From: Simiduia aestuariiviva
GTDB taxonomy: Bacteria > Pseudomonadota > Gammaproteobacteria > Pseudomonadales > Cellvibrionaceae
Length of the DNA stretch: 64,000 bases
NCBI RefSeq assembly: GCF_014192475.1
Contig: NZ_JACHXZ010000002.1
Span: 106,028-170,027, forward strand
Reading direction: 5' to 3'
Shown here: positions 26,697 through 36,254 of the stretch, one piece after another
Layout of the letters: each line of letters starts with the position of its first letter
Numbering within the stretch: position 1 is the stretch's first letter
Translations under genes and position numbers: made by a program
Notes under the pieces: generated by a model
The model's database searches: none
The model's input: only the letters and a program-made list of their open reading frames with translations
What the model was told of the DNA's origin: nothing

Positions 26697-27692
26697 TTAA
26701 ACTGCGCTAAAGAGTTTAGCTCTGACAGTCGTGCGGTATTCTGAGGGCGTCGTAGCTAATAGTTTTTTGAACAGGCCGGTGAAGTGGCCCATGTCGTGGT
26801 AGCCCACTTTGAATGCTACTTCGCTGATGGAAAGGTTGCTGGTTTTTAGTAAGTCCTTCGCAGTTTCAATTCTAATCTCTTGTAAGTATTGCAGCGGTGA
26901 TTGTCCAGTGGCTGCTTTAAAGCGACGATTGAATGTACGCACGCTCATATCGAAGCGCTCTGCTACCAAGCTCAGCTTGATTTCGCGACCGTAATTATCC
27001 TGTAACCACATTTGTGCCTGCATAATTTCTTCATCGGGATGGTGCCGTGTTCCGCCATCGAAATAACTTGTGGTTTCGTAGGAGCGGCGAATTTCATGGG
27101 AGAAATGTCGCTCTACGTGTAGCGAAATAGGCTTGCCGTACATGCGTTGAATAAAGTGCACAGTTAGATCCGCCAGTGCGTTCACACTCGCTGCGCAGTA
27201 GAGATTGCCGGCTTGGGCAATGAAGTACTGCCGCTTTAGGTGAACTTGTGGGTAGTCTCTTTGAAACTGGTCAAAGTAATACCAGTGTGTCGTTGCGGCC
27301 TTGTCATTAAGTAGTCCCGCTTCTGCTAGAAAGCACACGCCAGTACCCACGGCGCTGATGGTTACGCCATTTTCATATTGTTCCCGCAACCAGGTAAGCA
27401 GTGCGCTGTTTTTGCGGATAATTGGCCGTGGGTTTCGCCACAGGCTCGGGATAAAGATCATGTCCGGTCTTGGCACTGAATCTAAGTCGTACTGAGGCGC
27501 CAAGTCGAAGCCTGCGCGAGTCACAATGGGGCTTCGATCGACGGCGACGGTATTGATGGCTATGCGTTTAACCTGCCGGTCTTGGCTTAGTGCAGCACTT
27601 TCGGCAGCCTTTAGCATTTCCATGGGTAGGGTCGTGCTGGTGGCCAGCATATGTTCACAAAGTACGAACGCGATTTGGTGCATATCAGTCAC
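26697..27692 (-). CDS. GlxA-like transcriptional regulator (DJ-1/PfpI domain + AraC HTH)
   Basis: A 331-residue regulator. Residues 1-180 form a DJ-1/PfpI-type domain, and residues 230-325 an AraC double helix-turn-helix (LSLVAERFDMSVRTFNRRFK, then SEVAFKVGYHDMGHFTGLFK). At the nucleophile elbow, where many family members read A-x-C-T-G, this protein has S-A-V-G-T-G-V-C, so the usual cysteine is a glycine. GTG 27692 and ATG 27683 are both possible starts; neither has a good ribosome-binding site. It is divergent from the ketosynthase gene at 27975, which it may regulate. The ligand is unknown. Confidence 0.88.
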   Translation of the reverse strand: MTDMHQIAFVLCEHMLATSTTLPMEMLKAAESAALSQDRQVKRIAINTVAVDRSPIVTRAGFDLAPQYDLDSVPRPDMIFIPSLWRNPRPIIRKNSALLTWLREQYENGVTISAVGTGVCFLAEAGLLNDKAATTHWYYFDQFQRDYPQVHLKRQYFIAQAGNLYCAASVNALADLTVHFIQRMYGKPISLHVERHFSHEIRRSYETTSYFDGGTRHHPDEEIMQAQMWLQDNYGREIKLSLVAERFDMSVRTFNRRFKAATGQSPLQYLQEIRIETAKDLLKTSNLSISEVAFKVGYHDMGHFTGLFKKLLATTPSEYRTTVRAKLFSAV

Positions 27693-27974
27693 AAGTTGAG
27701 GGTGGTTGCGGTCAAATATTCAGCAAACAAGCGTTTGGCTGAATTGCCTGTAATTTTTGACCGATAAGGCCGCTATCCTAGGGCCTCAAAATGGACACAG
27801 GCAAGGGATAAACTGGTAAGTTGGCTAAAAATACATAATTTACGGCTGAAATGCCATAGAGAAGGCGTCAAGGAGTTCTTACACTCGCACCTATAGTGCC
27901 GAGACCGCTGCGAAAGGTTGCGTTTACTGCTCCCGTCAGTGTCTGGCAAATCAACGAAGGAGTTGAGTTTTCTC

Positions 27975-29900
27975 ATGGTGAGATTACCTGTAATTGTAGG
28001 TTTTGGCGGTTTTAGCGCGGCTGGGCGCAGCTCTGGGCATCACGCCTACCGACGTACTGTGATTGATAGTTTGGATGAGCAGTCTCGAGCACAAACACTT
28101 CTCGGCTTAATTGCCATGATGAAGCTGGTTCGCTTTGACGTTGATTCAGGTCAATGGCTTGATATGGCAAGCGATGAGTTGCTCGACGATGCCGCAGTCT
28201 TGGCGAAATATACGCAGGCGGCATTGGATGGGACGCTGATCCGCAAGCTTGAGCGCCGCTACTTTGATGTGGACGCCACTGAATGGCATAAAAATGTACC
28301 GCTGTCACCGGAAGGTGAGGTGAGTTTTATTACTCGTGAGCGCGATCTGCCCGAGCCTTTACCCAGTGCCTGGCAGGTGGAGGCGGTCGAGGGCGAACCG
28401 GGTCGTGTTCGCGTTCGCATTACCGAAATGCTCGAAGCTAAAATTGACAGTACGCGCGAAATGCCCGTCAAGGCGGCGGGCCAGTTGCCGAGCGGTTACG
28501 ATCCCGCCGATCACTACAATGCGCGCTTTCATCCGCGGGCACTGCAGTTTGCCATTGTGGGTGCCTCCGATGCGGTGCACTCCTTGGGCATTGAGTGGTC
28601 AACTGTAGTCAACGCGGTTAAGCCGGATGAGATCGGTGTCTACGCCAGCAACGCCATGAGCCAGCTCGATGAAAATGGCTTCGGTGGAATGATGCAGCAG
28701 CGCTTAAAAGGCGGCCGCGTCAGTGCTAAACAGTGTCCTTTAGGGCTCAATACCATGCCCGCTGACTTCGTCAATGCCTATGTTTTGGGCAGTGTGGGAC
28801 ACACGGGCGCCATCGTGGGCGCTTGCGCCACATTTCTTTACAACTTGCAGGCGGCGGTGAACGACATTACCGCGGGGCGTCGTCGAGTGGCGATGGTGGG
28901 CAACGCGGAGGCGCCGCTATTGCCAGAGGTAATCGATGGCTACGGTGCCATGGGGGCGTTGGCCAGCGATGAGAATTTGCGCAAACTCGATGGACTGCCC
29001 GCAGATGCGGAGCCAGATCATCGTCGTGCGAGCCGTCCATTCGGTGAAAACGCCGGCTTTACTATCGCCGAATCCACGCAATATGTCATTTTGATGGATG
29101 ATGCCCTTGCGCTAGAGCTAGGTGCGGATATTCACGGTGCGGCAACTGAAGTGTTCGTCAACGCGGATGGCTTTAAAAAATCCATTTCTGCCCCAGGTCC
29201 TGGCAACTACATCACGATGGCAAAATCCGTGGCGAGTGCAATTGATCTATTGGGTGCGGAGCGCGTGCAAAAGCATTCTTTTGTACAGGCGCACGGCTCA
29301 AGTACGCCGGCTAATCGCGTAACTGAAAGTGAGATATTTGACCGTTTGGCCGAGGTGTTTGGTATTGAGTCTTGGCCAATTGCTGCGGTAAAGGCTTATG
29401 TCGGGCATTCGTTGGCGCCGGCCAGTGCCGATCAATTAATTTCTACGTTAGGTGTGTTTAAGTACGGTTTTATTCCTGGCATCAAGACGATAGGTCGAAT
29501 CGCTGAGGATGTGCACGCAGATCACCTCAATATACCTACAGCAGATCTAGACTGTCGCGCAGAAACCATGGACGTTGCCTTTTTAAACTCTAAAGGATTT
29601 GGAGGTAACAACGCCACGGCAACGGTTTTATCCCCCAACCTAGTGGAATCCATGTTGAAAAAGCGTTATGGCGAAGCGGCGTTTAGCGCCTATCGCGCAA
29701 AGCGTGAAGCCACCCGTTCGGCGGCGGCGGCCTATGATGAGCGCGCCACGCGTGCGCAATTCGACACTATCTACAAGTTTGGTGAAGGCATGATTGATGA
29801 GGCTGCGTTGGAAATATCGGCCAGTAAAATTACTGTGCCTGGTTTTGCCAAGCCTATTGAATTAGTGGTGCCGAACCCAATGAAGGACTGGCTAAGCTAG
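27975..29900 (+). CDS. fabY: Beta-ketoacyl-ACP synthase, FabY-like
   Basis: A 641-residue ketosynthase, much longer than FabB or FabF (about 410). Thiolase-fold signatures include the nucleophile C284 in VGACATFLYN, H440 in AHGSSTPANR and H478 in YVGHSLAPAS, giving a Cys-His-His triad. Length and the N-terminus (MVRLPVIVGFGGFSAAGRSS) match FabY of Pseudomonas, which starts fatty-acid synthesis by condensing acetyl-CoA with malonyl-ACP. The symbol is assigned on that resemblance. ATG 27975 follows GAAGGAG (27956-27962), and an upstream open extension lacks support. It is transcribed alone and ends at a strong terminator. A polyketide-type role is less likely, because no acyltransferase or carrier domain is present. 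Confidence 0.8.
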   Translation: MVRLPVIVGFGGFSAAGRSSGHHAYRRTVIDSLDEQSRAQTLLGLIAMMKLVRFDVDSGQWLDMASDELLDDAAVLAKYTQAALDGTLIRKLERRYFDVDATEWHKNVPLSPEGEVSFITRERDLPEPLPSAWQVEAVEGEPGRVRVRITEMLEAKIDSTREMPVKAAGQLPSGYDPADHYNARFHPRALQFAIVGASDAVHSLGIEWSTVVNAVKPDEIGVYASNAMSQLDENGFGGMMQQRLKGGRVSAKQCPLGLNTMPADFVNAYVLGSVGHTGAIVGACATFLYNLQAAVNDITAGRRRVAMVGNAEAPLLPEVIDGYGAMGALASDENLRKLDGLPADAEPDHRRASRPFGENAGFTIAESTQYVILMDDALALELGADIHGAATEVFVNADGFKKSISAPGPGNYITMAKSVASAIDLLGAERVQKHSFVQAHGSSTPANRVTESEIFDRLAEVFGIESWPIAAVKAYVGHSLAPASADQLISTLGVFKYGFIPGIKTIGRIAEDVHADHLNIPTADLDCRAETMDVAFLNSKGFGGNNATATVLSPNLVESMLKKRYGEAAFSAYRAKREATRSAAAAYDERATRAQFDTIYKFGEGMIDEAALEISASKITVPGFAKPIELVVPNPMKDWLS

Positions 29901-29921
29901 CGCATATTTATTGGGTTTAGT

Positions 29922-29951
29922 AAAAATGGCGCCGGTGGCGCCATTTTTTTT
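29922..29951. terminator. Bidirectional terminator after fabY
   Basis: A perfect 8-bp stem (ATGGCGCC, 29926-29933; GGCGCCAT, 29937-29944) with a 3-base loop is flanked by A5 on the left and T8 on the right. It can end fabY on the plus strand and the convergent outer-membrane gene on the minus strand. Confidence 0.92.
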
Positions 29952-29968
29952 GCGCGGTCAGACGGAGT

Positions 29969-30679
29969 CTAGAAGTGCGCTTTAAGGGTGAGGTAGGGGC
30001 CAGAGTAATCGCCATCTAAATCTAGGCCGTTGATGCGCGATATGTTTGACTTTTTAAAGCCAAGCTCACCGCCTACCGAAGGTATGTTGTCGAGCATGTA
30101 GCTTACGCGCGCGCTAAATTCAGTGAACTCACTGCTGTTAAAGCTGCCACCGAGAACGCTGGCACCCACAGAAAAACCCGTGAAGGGTAGGTCAAAATTC
30201 GCATCGCCATACAAGGTTGGCAGGTAGGTGTCTGCGCTTTCGCTATTGGTATTAACGTCATCAATGACAATGCGTGATCGGCCCGTGTAGCGTCGCACGC
30301 CCACGCCCACGTCTAGGCTAATCCAATTGTCCAGCAGTTCGTAATAGCCGATCGCATCGGTTTGGCTTAGTTGCGTGTGGCTGCTCACCAATACACCGCC
30401 ATCAATTGAGGGGAATTCGGTGTTTCCTTTGTGATCAAGGTTTGTGTATTGAATGCGCACGTTCGGCAGTAGCGGAACCGGATGCTCGAAGGCGGCGTAG
30501 TAAAAGGCATTGGTGCTTTGCTTATGGTTCAAGTCGTTCAGGGTGTAATTAAAATTTTTGCCTTCAGGATCGTTTAACCATTGGCCGATACCTAGGTGTA
30601 AGCCGAGCGCGTCGGCGAGGGCAGGTGTGCTGGTGAGGCTTAAGGCAAGTAGTGCTGCGAGGTTTTTTGGGTAGTGCAT
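29969..30679 (-). CDS. Outer-membrane beta-barrel protein (TIGR04219-like)
   Basis: A 236-residue exported protein. The signal peptide MHYPKNLAALLALSLTSTPA ends at A-L-A-D-A, and the mature protein starts with the pattern ALGLHLGIGQWLNDPEG. It consists of alternating strands, such as RIQYTNLDHKG and ISLDVGVGVRRYTG, and ends in phenylalanine (YLTLKAHF), the usual barrel-assembly signal. I place it in the small TIGR04219 barrel family, whose function is unknown. ATG 30679 follows GGAG six bases upstream and is preferred to a TTG at 30694. It is monocistronic. Confidence 0.8.
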   Translation of the reverse strand: MHYPKNLAALLALSLTSTPALADALGLHLGIGQWLNDPEGKNFNYTLNDLNHKQSTNAFYYAAFEHPVPLLPNVRIQYTNLDHKGNTEFPSIDGGVLVSSHTQLSQTDAIGYYELLDNWISLDVGVGVRRYTGRSRIVIDDVNTNSESADTYLPTLYGDANFDLPFTGFSVGASVLGGSFNSSEFTEFSARVSYMLDNIPSVGGELGFKKSNISRINGLDLDGDYSGPYLTLKAHF

Positions 30680-30757
30680 GGGGGACTCCAACAAGGCGGT
30701 GCAGATTGACCGATTTCGATGGCGCGCATTATAGCGATCTTGCCACTGTGTGCAGGT

Positions 30758-31639
30758 CTATTTTTCTTGAATTTGTGAGCGACAGAGTGTTTGAAATGCG
30801 GCCGCAGCCCTGCTGGTGTCCCGTTGCGCATGCCGAATGCAGCCTAATTGGCGAACGATTGGGGTGGCGTCTGCCGGCTCTATTTGGTGCAGGTCGTCCG
30901 ATAGCAATGTGCGCGGTAACAGGCTCCAGCCGAGACCAATGGACACCATCATTTTGATGGTGTCTAAAGATTGGGTGGTCATGCTGATGTTGAGTGGGAC
31001 GCCCGCGCGATCAAACAGCGATTGGATCAAAAAGGTGGTGTAAGTATTGGCGTCGGGCAATATCGCTGGGTGCGTACTCAGTTGCTGCAAGGTAGGTTGA
31101 TTGGTGTTGGCCAATGGGTGCTCAGCGGCGCAGGTGAACACCAGTTCATCCTGCCACCAAGTTTCTGATGAAATTTTAGCGGTGTTGGAAGGGCTTAAGG
31201 TGACGATCGCGACGTCGTGATCCCCCTGGGCCACCTCTTCATAGGCCCGCTCACTATCCATAAATCGAAGGTTTAGCTCGACCTTTGGAAATTTGGCGGC
31301 GAACTGTTTAAGTAGCGGGGGCAGTCGATGCAGGCCGATGTGATGGCTTGTGGCAATGGCGAGTTGGCCTCGAATCTCTCCGCTTAAATCGTCAATGGCG
31401 CGTTGAGTGTCGGCCACGGAGGTCAGAATTTGGCGTGCCCTCGGCAGCAGAATGCGGCCCGCTTCGGTGAGTTGTATTTTGCGGCCAATGCGGTCGAAGA
31501 GTTGGCAGTTCAGTTGCTGTTCCAGATTCGCTATGCGTTTGCTGATGGCTGGCTGGGTCAGGAACAGTCGGTGAGCAGCTTTCGAGAATGAGCCGAGTTC
31601 GGCAACGGCGCAAAGTGCCTGCAAGCTTTGGGTGTCCAT
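30758..31639 (-). CDS. LysR family regulator, divergent from leuC
   Basis: A 293-residue LysR-type regulator. The N-terminal helix-turn-helix spans about residues 2-60 (LQALCAVAELGSFSKAAHRL, then LTQPAISKRIANLEQQL). A periplasmic-binding-like effector domain covers the rest (IATSHHIGLHRLPPLLKQF, VAIVTL, GLGWSLLPRTLL). Its start faces leuC across 243 bases containing a T-N11-A type palindrome and two repeat arrays. A LysR gene next to leuC is also known in pseudomonads. Control of leuCDB is therefore likely but inferred, and the effector (for example 2-isopropylmalate) is not shown. Confidence 0.88.
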   Translation of the reverse strand: MDTQSLQALCAVAELGSFSKAAHRLFLTQPAISKRIANLEQQLNCQLFDRIGRKIQLTEAGRILLPRARQILTSVADTQRAIDDLSGEIRGQLAIATSHHIGLHRLPPLLKQFAAKFPKVELNLRFMDSERAYEEVAQGDHDVAIVTLSPSNTAKISSETWWQDELVFTCAAEHPLANTNQPTLQQLSTHPAILPDANTYTTFLIQSLFDRAGVPLNISMTTQSLDTIKMMVSIGLGWSLLPRTLLSDDLHQIEPADATPIVRQLGCIRHAQRDTSRAAAAFQTLCRSQIQEK

Positions 31640-31664
31640 TTCGTGACTTCTCTAGTGGGTTCTT

Positions 31665-31713
31665 TTTTCGGGGGTCTCTATTTTCGGGGGTATCTATTTT
31701 TCGGAGGTATCTA
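31665..31713. repeat. Three tandem 16-bp repeats upstream of leuC
   Basis: TTTTCGGGGGTCTCTA (31665-31680), TTTTCGGGGGTATCTA (31681-31696) and TTTTCGGAGGTATCTA (31698-31713) lie head to tail with one or two differences. They sit immediately upstream of the LysR start and next to a second repeat pair. They may be a cooperative binding array or a slippage product. Confidence 0.85.
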
Positions 31714-31714
31714 T

Positions 31715-31743
31715 GTATTCCATATGGGTATTCCATATGGGAA
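31715..31743. promoter_or_regulatory. Tandem 13-bp repeat containing a LysR-type box
   Basis: GTATTCCATATGG occurs twice with no gap (31715-31727 and 31728-31740), each copy centred on the palindrome CCATATGG. The second copy with its flank forms TTCCATATGGGAA (31731-31743), a T-N11-A palindrome of the sort LysR proteins bind. It lies 24 bases upstream of the leuC -35 box, a typical activator position. Confidence 0.65.
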
Positions 31744-31766
31744 TCAAATGGATAAAAATTATGAAT

Positions 31767-31795
31767 TTGAGTAATGCCATTCGAGATCATACACT
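31767..31795 (+). promoter_or_regulatory. Sigma-70-type promoter of leuC
   Basis: TTGAGT (31767-31772) and TACACT (31790-31795) are separated by an ideal 17 bases. Transcription would start near 31802, about 80 bases before the leuC ATG. The T-N11-A box lies directly upstream. Confidence 0.65.
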
Positions 31796-31810
31796 GGCTG
31801 TCGAGAGTGC

Positions 31811-31831
31811 GCACCCGTAGCGGGTGCTTTT
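31811..31831 (+). terminator. Terminator-like hairpin in the leuC leader
   Basis: GCACCCG (31811-31817) and CGGGTGC (31821-31827) form a 7-bp GC-rich stem with a 3-base loop followed by TTTT. It lies between the predicted transcription start and leuC, so it could be an attenuator. No leucine-rich leader peptide is visible, and the U tract is short. Confidence 0.45.
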
Positions 31832-31882
31832 GCGGTGTCCGGATGTTGGCTGACCGGGCGTTAGCGGATTAGCGAGGTTTTC

Positions 31883-33316
31883 ATGGCTGCAAAAACGTTG
31901 TACGACAAACTGTGGGATGCCCACTTGGTGAAACAGCGCGACGATGGGTCGGCGTTGATCTATATCGACCGGCACATCATTCATGAGGTAACCACCCCGC
32001 AGGCATTTGAAGGGCTCAGATTGGCCGGCCGCAAGCCCTGGCGCGTGGACTCTATGCTGGCCACGCCCGATCACAATGTGCCAACCACACTCGCAGAGCG
32101 AGCAGCGGGGGTGGCTGGCATCGAAGACCCGGTTTCTAAGATTCAGGTGCAGACCCTCGACGATAACTGCGATGAGTTTGGCATCGTAGAATTTAAAATT
32201 AATGATCGCAGGCAGGGCATCGTGCATGTGATTGGTCCTGAATCCGGGGCCTGCTTGCCAGGTATGACCATCGTGTGCGGAGACTCCCACACGGCAACTA
32301 ACGGCGCCTTGGGGGCGCTGGCGCACGGCATTGGCACAAGCGAAGTTGAGCACGTCATGGCAACCCAGTGCTTGGTGGCCCAAAAGATGAAAAATATGCT
32401 GGTCCAGGTCGATGGGACCCTGGGCGTAGGCGTGACCCCAAAAGATGTGGTGCTGGCCATCATTGCCGAGATCGGCACGGCGGGTGGCACCGGTTACGCC
32501 ATTGAGTTTGGCGGCGAGGTGTTTCGAACCATGTCCATGGAGGGGCGCATGACCGTCTGCAATATGGCCATTGAGGCCGGCGCCCGGGCGGGCATGGTTG
32601 CCGTTGATCAAATTACATTGAATTACGTCAAGGGCCGACCCTATGCGCCGAGCGCAGACTTGTGGGCGCAGGCAGTTGAGGAGTGGATGCAACTGCACAG
32701 CGATGCAGGCGCCGCCTTCGATAAGGTGGTGATAATTGACGGCAGCCAAATTGAGCCACAGGTGAGTTGGGGTACGTCACCCGAAATGGTGTTGCCAGTG
32801 GGTGCTCATATCCCAGATCCGCAACAAGAGCGCGACCCGGTCAAGCGCGAAAGCATCGAGCGCGCGCTGAAATATATGGCGTTAGCACCGGGGCAGCCAA
32901 TCACGGATATCAAGGTAGACCGGGTTTTCATTGGCTCGTGTACCAACTCTAGAATTGAAGACATTCGTGCGGCGGCGGCGGTATTGAACGGTCGAAAAGT
33001 GGCGGCCAGCGTGAAGCAGGCCATGGTGGTGCCTGGCTCTGGATTGGTTAAGGCGCAAGCGGAGGCCGAGGGGCTGGATAAAATTATTCGCGCAGCCGGT
33101 GTCGAGTGGCGTGAGCCGGGTTGTTCAATGTGTTTGGCGATGAATGCCGACAAATTGGGCAATGGTGAGCATTGCGCCTCTACGTCGAACCGCAATTTCG
33201 AGGGGCGGCAGGGCTATGGCGGGCGCACCCACTTAGTCAGTCCGGCTATGGCTGCAGCCGCTGCGATCGCGGGGCATTTTATTGATGTCCGCACTTTGTC
33301 TGGTCAGGATCATTAA
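31883..33316 (+). CDS. leuC: 3-isopropylmalate dehydratase, large subunit
   Basis: A 477-residue LeuC that, with LeuD, isomerises 2- to 3-isopropylmalate in leucine synthesis. It is an aconitase-fold enzyme with the 4Fe-4S ligand cysteines in [14 protein letters not shown] and [10 protein letters not shown], and the substrate region [19 protein letters not shown]. The N-terminus ([13 protein letters not shown]) is standard. It is the first gene of leuC-leuD-leuB, with a predicted promoter and LysR box upstream, and leuD starts 9 bases after its stop. Confidence 0.98.
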   Translation: MAAKTLYDKLWDAHLVKQRDDGSALIYIDRHIIHEVTTPQAFEGLRLAGRKPWRVDSMLATPDHNVPTTLAERAAGVAGIEDPVSKIQVQTLDDNCDEFGIVEFKINDRRQGIVHVIGPESGACLPGMTIVCGDSHTATNGALGALAHGIGTSEVEHVMATQCLVAQKMKNMLVQVDGTLGVGVTPKDVVLAIIAEIGTAGGTGYAIEFGGEVFRTMSMEGRMTVCNMAIEAGARAGMVAVDQITLNYVKGRPYAPSADLWAQAVEEWMQLHSDAGAAFDKVVIIDGSQIEPQVSWGTSPEMVLPVGAHIPDPQQERDPVKRESIERALKYMALAPGQPITDIKVDRVFIGSCTNSRIEDIRAAAAVLNGRKVAASVKQAMVVPGSGLVKAQAEAEGLDKIIRAAGVEWREPGCSMCLAMNADKLGNGEHCASTSNRNFEGRQGYGGRTHLVSPAMAAAAAIAGHFIDVRTLSGQDH

Positions 33317-33325
33317 GGAGTGACT

Positions 33326-33982
33326 ATGAAATCGTTTACCACTGTTTGCGGTATTGTAGCGCCGATGGATCGGGCCAATGTCGATACCGATATGATCATT
33401 CCCAAGCAATTTCTGAAGTCCATCAAACGCACGGGTTTTGGAAAAAATCTATTCGATGAGTTGCGTTATCTGGATGAAGGCAGGCCCGATCAAGATTGCA
33501 GTCATCGGCCAATCAATCCAGATTTCCCGCTCAATCAGGCGCGCTATCAAGGTGCCAGTATTTTGCTCGCCCGCAAAAATTTTGGCTGTGGCTCAAGTCG
33601 CGAGCACGCGCCATGGGCATTGGATGATTTTGGCTTTCGAGCAGTGATTGCGCCCAGCTTTGCCGATATTTTTTACAACAACTGTTTTAAAAATGGATTG
33701 TTGCCCATCGTGTTGAGTGAGAGCGTAGTAGACCAGTTATTTTTGCAGATGTATGAAGCGGAAGGTTTTACCTTAACGGTGGACCTGGCTGAGCAGCAGG
33801 TTCGCACGCAGAGTGGTGAACAATACAGTTTCGAAGTGGATGCCTTTCGCAAGCAGTGCCTCCTGCAAGGTCTCGATGATATTGGATTGACGCTGCAGGA
33901 GTCTGACGCCATTCGCGCTTACGAGGCGCAGCGTCGCGCAAGTGCGCCATGGTTGTTTGATGCAATTGTGGCGAACGACTGA
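33326..33982 (+). CDS. leuD: 3-isopropylmalate dehydratase, small subunit
   Basis: A 218-residue swivel-domain partner of LeuC. Characteristic parts are [18 protein letters not shown], the loop [15 protein letters not shown] and [20 protein letters not shown] 33326 follows AAGGAG (33315-33320) at normal spacing; the in-frame GTG at 33320 lies inside that site and is not used. It is tightly linked to leuC and followed by leuB after 62 bases. Confidence 0.97.
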   Translation: MKSFTTVCGIVAPMDRANVDTDMIIPKQFLKSIKRTGFGKNLFDELRYLDEGRPDQDCSHRPINPDFPLNQARYQGASILLARKNFGCGSSREHAPWALDDFGFRAVIAPSFADIFYNNCFKNGLLPIVLSESVVDQLFLQMYEAEGFTLTVDLAEQQVRTQSGEQYSFEVDAFRKQCLLQGLDDIGLTLQESDAIRAYEAQRRASAPWLFDAIVAND

Positions 33983-34044
33983 TTCGTAGCTCTGTTTGTT
34001 TTGTTAGTGGCGATCGCAGTGGGCATGAGTGAAGGAGTGAATAA

Positions 34045-35118
34045 GTGAGTAAGCAGGTGTTGGTATTGCCCGGCGATGGGATCGGGCCAGAAATAGTGGC
34101 GCAAGCTCGCAAAGTGCTGGATAAAATTAATGCACAGTTTCAATTGGGTTTGCAGTTTGAAGAGGGGCTGTTGGGCGGCGCTGCCATTGATGCATTTGGC
34201 GTGCCCCTGGATGAAGCAACGCTGGCGCGAGCGGCTGCCGCTGACGCTATTTTAATGGGATCTGTGGGCGGCCCAAAGTGGGATCAACTCGGTCGCGCCA
34301 TACGGCCTGAGCAGGGCTTATTGAAATTGCGATCGTCATTGAAGTTGTTTGCAAATTTGCGGCCGGCAATTTTATATCCCCAATTGGCAGACGCTTCCAC
34401 ACTTAAGCGCGATGTGGTTTCTGGATTGGATCTGTTGATCGTGCGCGAGCTCACCGGCGGGATATATTTCGGTGAACCGCGCGGTATTCGCACATTACCT
34501 GATGGTGAGCGGGAGGGTTACAACACCTACAAATATTCGGAGAGTGAAATTGAGCGCATTGGTCGCAACGCATTCGAAATGGCAATGAAACGCGGCAAAC
34601 GTTTGTGCAGTGTCGACAAAGCCAATGTGTTGGAGGTCACGGTGTTGTGGCGTGAAGTCATGGACCGGCTAGCGCCTGAGTTTCCCGACGTTGAATTGAC
34701 GCATATGTATGTGGATAACGCAGCCATGCAGCTGGTCAAGGCGCCAAAACAATTCGATGTGATAGTTACGGGCAATATGTTTGGTGATATTCTTTCCGAC
34801 GCCGCCGCAATGTTAACCGGCTCAATCGGTATGCTGCCCTCTGCATCACTCGACAAAAACCGTCGCGGGTTATTTGAGCCCTGCCATGGGTCCGCTCCGG
34901 ACATCGCAGGTCAGGACGTCGCCAATCCGTTGGCGACCATTTTGTCGGCGGCTATGATGCTGCGTTATTCCCTCGACCAAGAAGATGCTGCGAAAGCCAT
35001 CGAGCGGGCGGTGTCGGCGGTGTTGGATCAAGGCTTACGCACCGGTGATATTATGTCTGAGGGGATGCAGCGCGTTGGCACTGAAGCCATGGGCGATGCT
35101 GTGGTGGCTGCACTTTAA
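34045..35118 (+). CDS. leuB: 3-isopropylmalate dehydrogenase
   Basis: A 357-residue NAD-dependent decarboxylating dehydrogenase, the third leucine-specific step. The N-terminus ([20 protein letters not shown]), the substrate segment [27 protein letters not shown] and the metal-binding [16 protein letters not shown] are conserved. The start is GTG 34045 with GAAGGAG (34031-34037). It belongs to the leuCDB operon; asd follows after 26 bases. Confidence 0.97.
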   Translation: MSKQVLVLPGDGIGPEIVAQARKVLDKINAQFQLGLQFEEGLLGGAAIDAFGVPLDEATLARAAAADAILMGSVGGPKWDQLGRAIRPEQGLLKLRSSLKLFANLRPAILYPQLADASTLKRDVVSGLDLLIVRELTGGIYFGEPRGIRTLPDGEREGYNTYKYSESEIERIGRNAFEMAMKRGKRLCSVDKANVLEVTVLWREVMDRLAPEFPDVELTHMYVDNAAMQLVKAPKQFDVIVTGNMFGDILSDAAAMLTGSIGMLPSASLDKNRRGLFEPCHGSAPDIAGQDVANPLATILSAAMMLRYSLDQEDAAKAIERAVSAVLDQGLRTGDIMSEGMQRVGTEAMGDAVVAAL

Positions 35119-35144
35119 TTATTAGTTGTAGGTTGAATACGAAA

Positions 35145-36254
35145 ATGCGAGTTGGATTTGTAGGTTGGCGCGGCATGGTGGGCTCAGTGCTCATGGAGCG
35201 AATGGTTGCAGAACAAGATTTTGCCCATATCGAGCCGATATTTTTTACGACATCAAATGTAGGTGGTAAAGGGCCGAATATTGGCAAAGACGCGCCGCCG
35301 TTGAAAGATGCCAACAGCATTGACGAGCTGAAAGCCATGGATGTCGTTCTTTCCTGTCAGGGCGGGGACTACACGCAGCGCGTTTACTATGCGCTGCGTG
35401 AGTCTGGCTGGCAGGGCTATTGGATCGATGCGGCCTCGAGTCTGCGCATGGCGGACGATGCGCTCATTGTATTAGATCCGGTAAATCTCGATGTCATCAA
35501 AGAGGGCTTGCAGCGGGGTGTGAAAAATTTCATCGGTGGCAATTGCACCGTGAGCTTGATGTTGATGGCCATTGGCGGGCTCTACCGAGAAGGTTTGGTG
35601 GAATGGGTGAGCTCCATGACCTATCAGGCTGCTAGCGGTGCGGGTGCGCAGAATATGCGCGAGTTGATTGCGCAGATGGGCAAGATTCACGGCGAAGTTA
35701 AGCCCCTGTTGGATGATCCCGCGTCTGCGATTTTAGACATCGACAGGCAGGTGGCCAGCGCCATGCGTGCGGACACCTTTCCGGTAGACCAATTTGGCGC
35801 GCCGCTTGCGGGCAGCCTGCTGCCTTATATCGACAAGCAGCTCGACAATTGCCAAAGTCGCGAGGAGTGGAAGGGGCAGGCCGAAACCAACAAGATTCTG
35901 GGGCGAGCTGAAAGCCCGCTGGCTGTTGATGGGTTGTGTGTGCGCATTGGCGCTATGCGCTGTCACAGTCAGGCACTGACAATCAAGCTCAACCGTGATT
36001 TACCGCTCGCTGACATCGAAGGCATATTGGCGTCGGCCAATGATTGGGTAAGCGTGGTGCCCAATACTCGTGCTGCGAGCTTGGCTGAGCTGACGCCGAC
36101 TGCAGTAACAGGCAGCCTGTCGGTTCCCGTTGGTCGACTGCGGAAAATGAATATGGGGCCTGAGTATTTGTCGGCATTTACGGTTGGCGACCAATTGCTT
36201 TGGGGCGCCGCTGAACCGTTGCGCCGCATGTTGCGGGTTTTGCTGGAAAATTAG
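35145..36254 (+). CDS. asd: Aspartate-semialdehyde dehydrogenase
   Basis: A 369-residue enzyme reducing aspartyl phosphate to aspartate semialdehyde, the branch point to lysine, methionine, threonine and diaminopimelate. The nucleotide motif [18 protein letters not shown] opens the protein, the catalytic cysteine is C134 in [12 protein letters not shown], and the substrate region reads [15 protein letters not shown]. Length matches the E. coli-type enzyme. ATG 35145 gives the family N-terminus; an in-frame TTG at 35133 is less likely. It probably continues the leu operon. Confidence 0.97.
   Translation: MRVGFVGWRGMVGSVLMERMVAEQDFAHIEPIFFTTSNVGGKGPNIGKDAPPLKDANSIDELKAMDVVLSCQGGDYTQRVYYALRESGWQGYWIDAASSLRMADDALIVLDPVNLDVIKEGLQRGVKNFIGGNCTVSLMLMAIGGLYREGLVEWVSSMTYQAASGAGAQNMRELIAQMGKIHGEVKPLLDDPASAILDIDRQVASAMRADTFPVDQFGAPLAGSLLPYIDKQLDNCQSREEWKGQAETNKILGRAESPLAVDGLCVRIGAMRCHSQALTIKLNRDLPLADIEGILASANDWVSVVPNTRAASLAELTPTAVTGSLSVPVGRLRKMNMGPEYLSAFTVGDQLLWGAAEPLRRMLRVLLEN

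Noticed and set aside
31665..31740. Short repeats in the lysR-leuC gap as a CRISPR-like array
   Set aside because: The repeats are contiguous with no unique spacers and are too short; there are no cas genes.
31787..32749. A 320-codon minus-strand open frame opposite leuC
   Set aside because: It is antisense to a clearly conserved gene, with low-quality composition (many His and Gly) and no motif.
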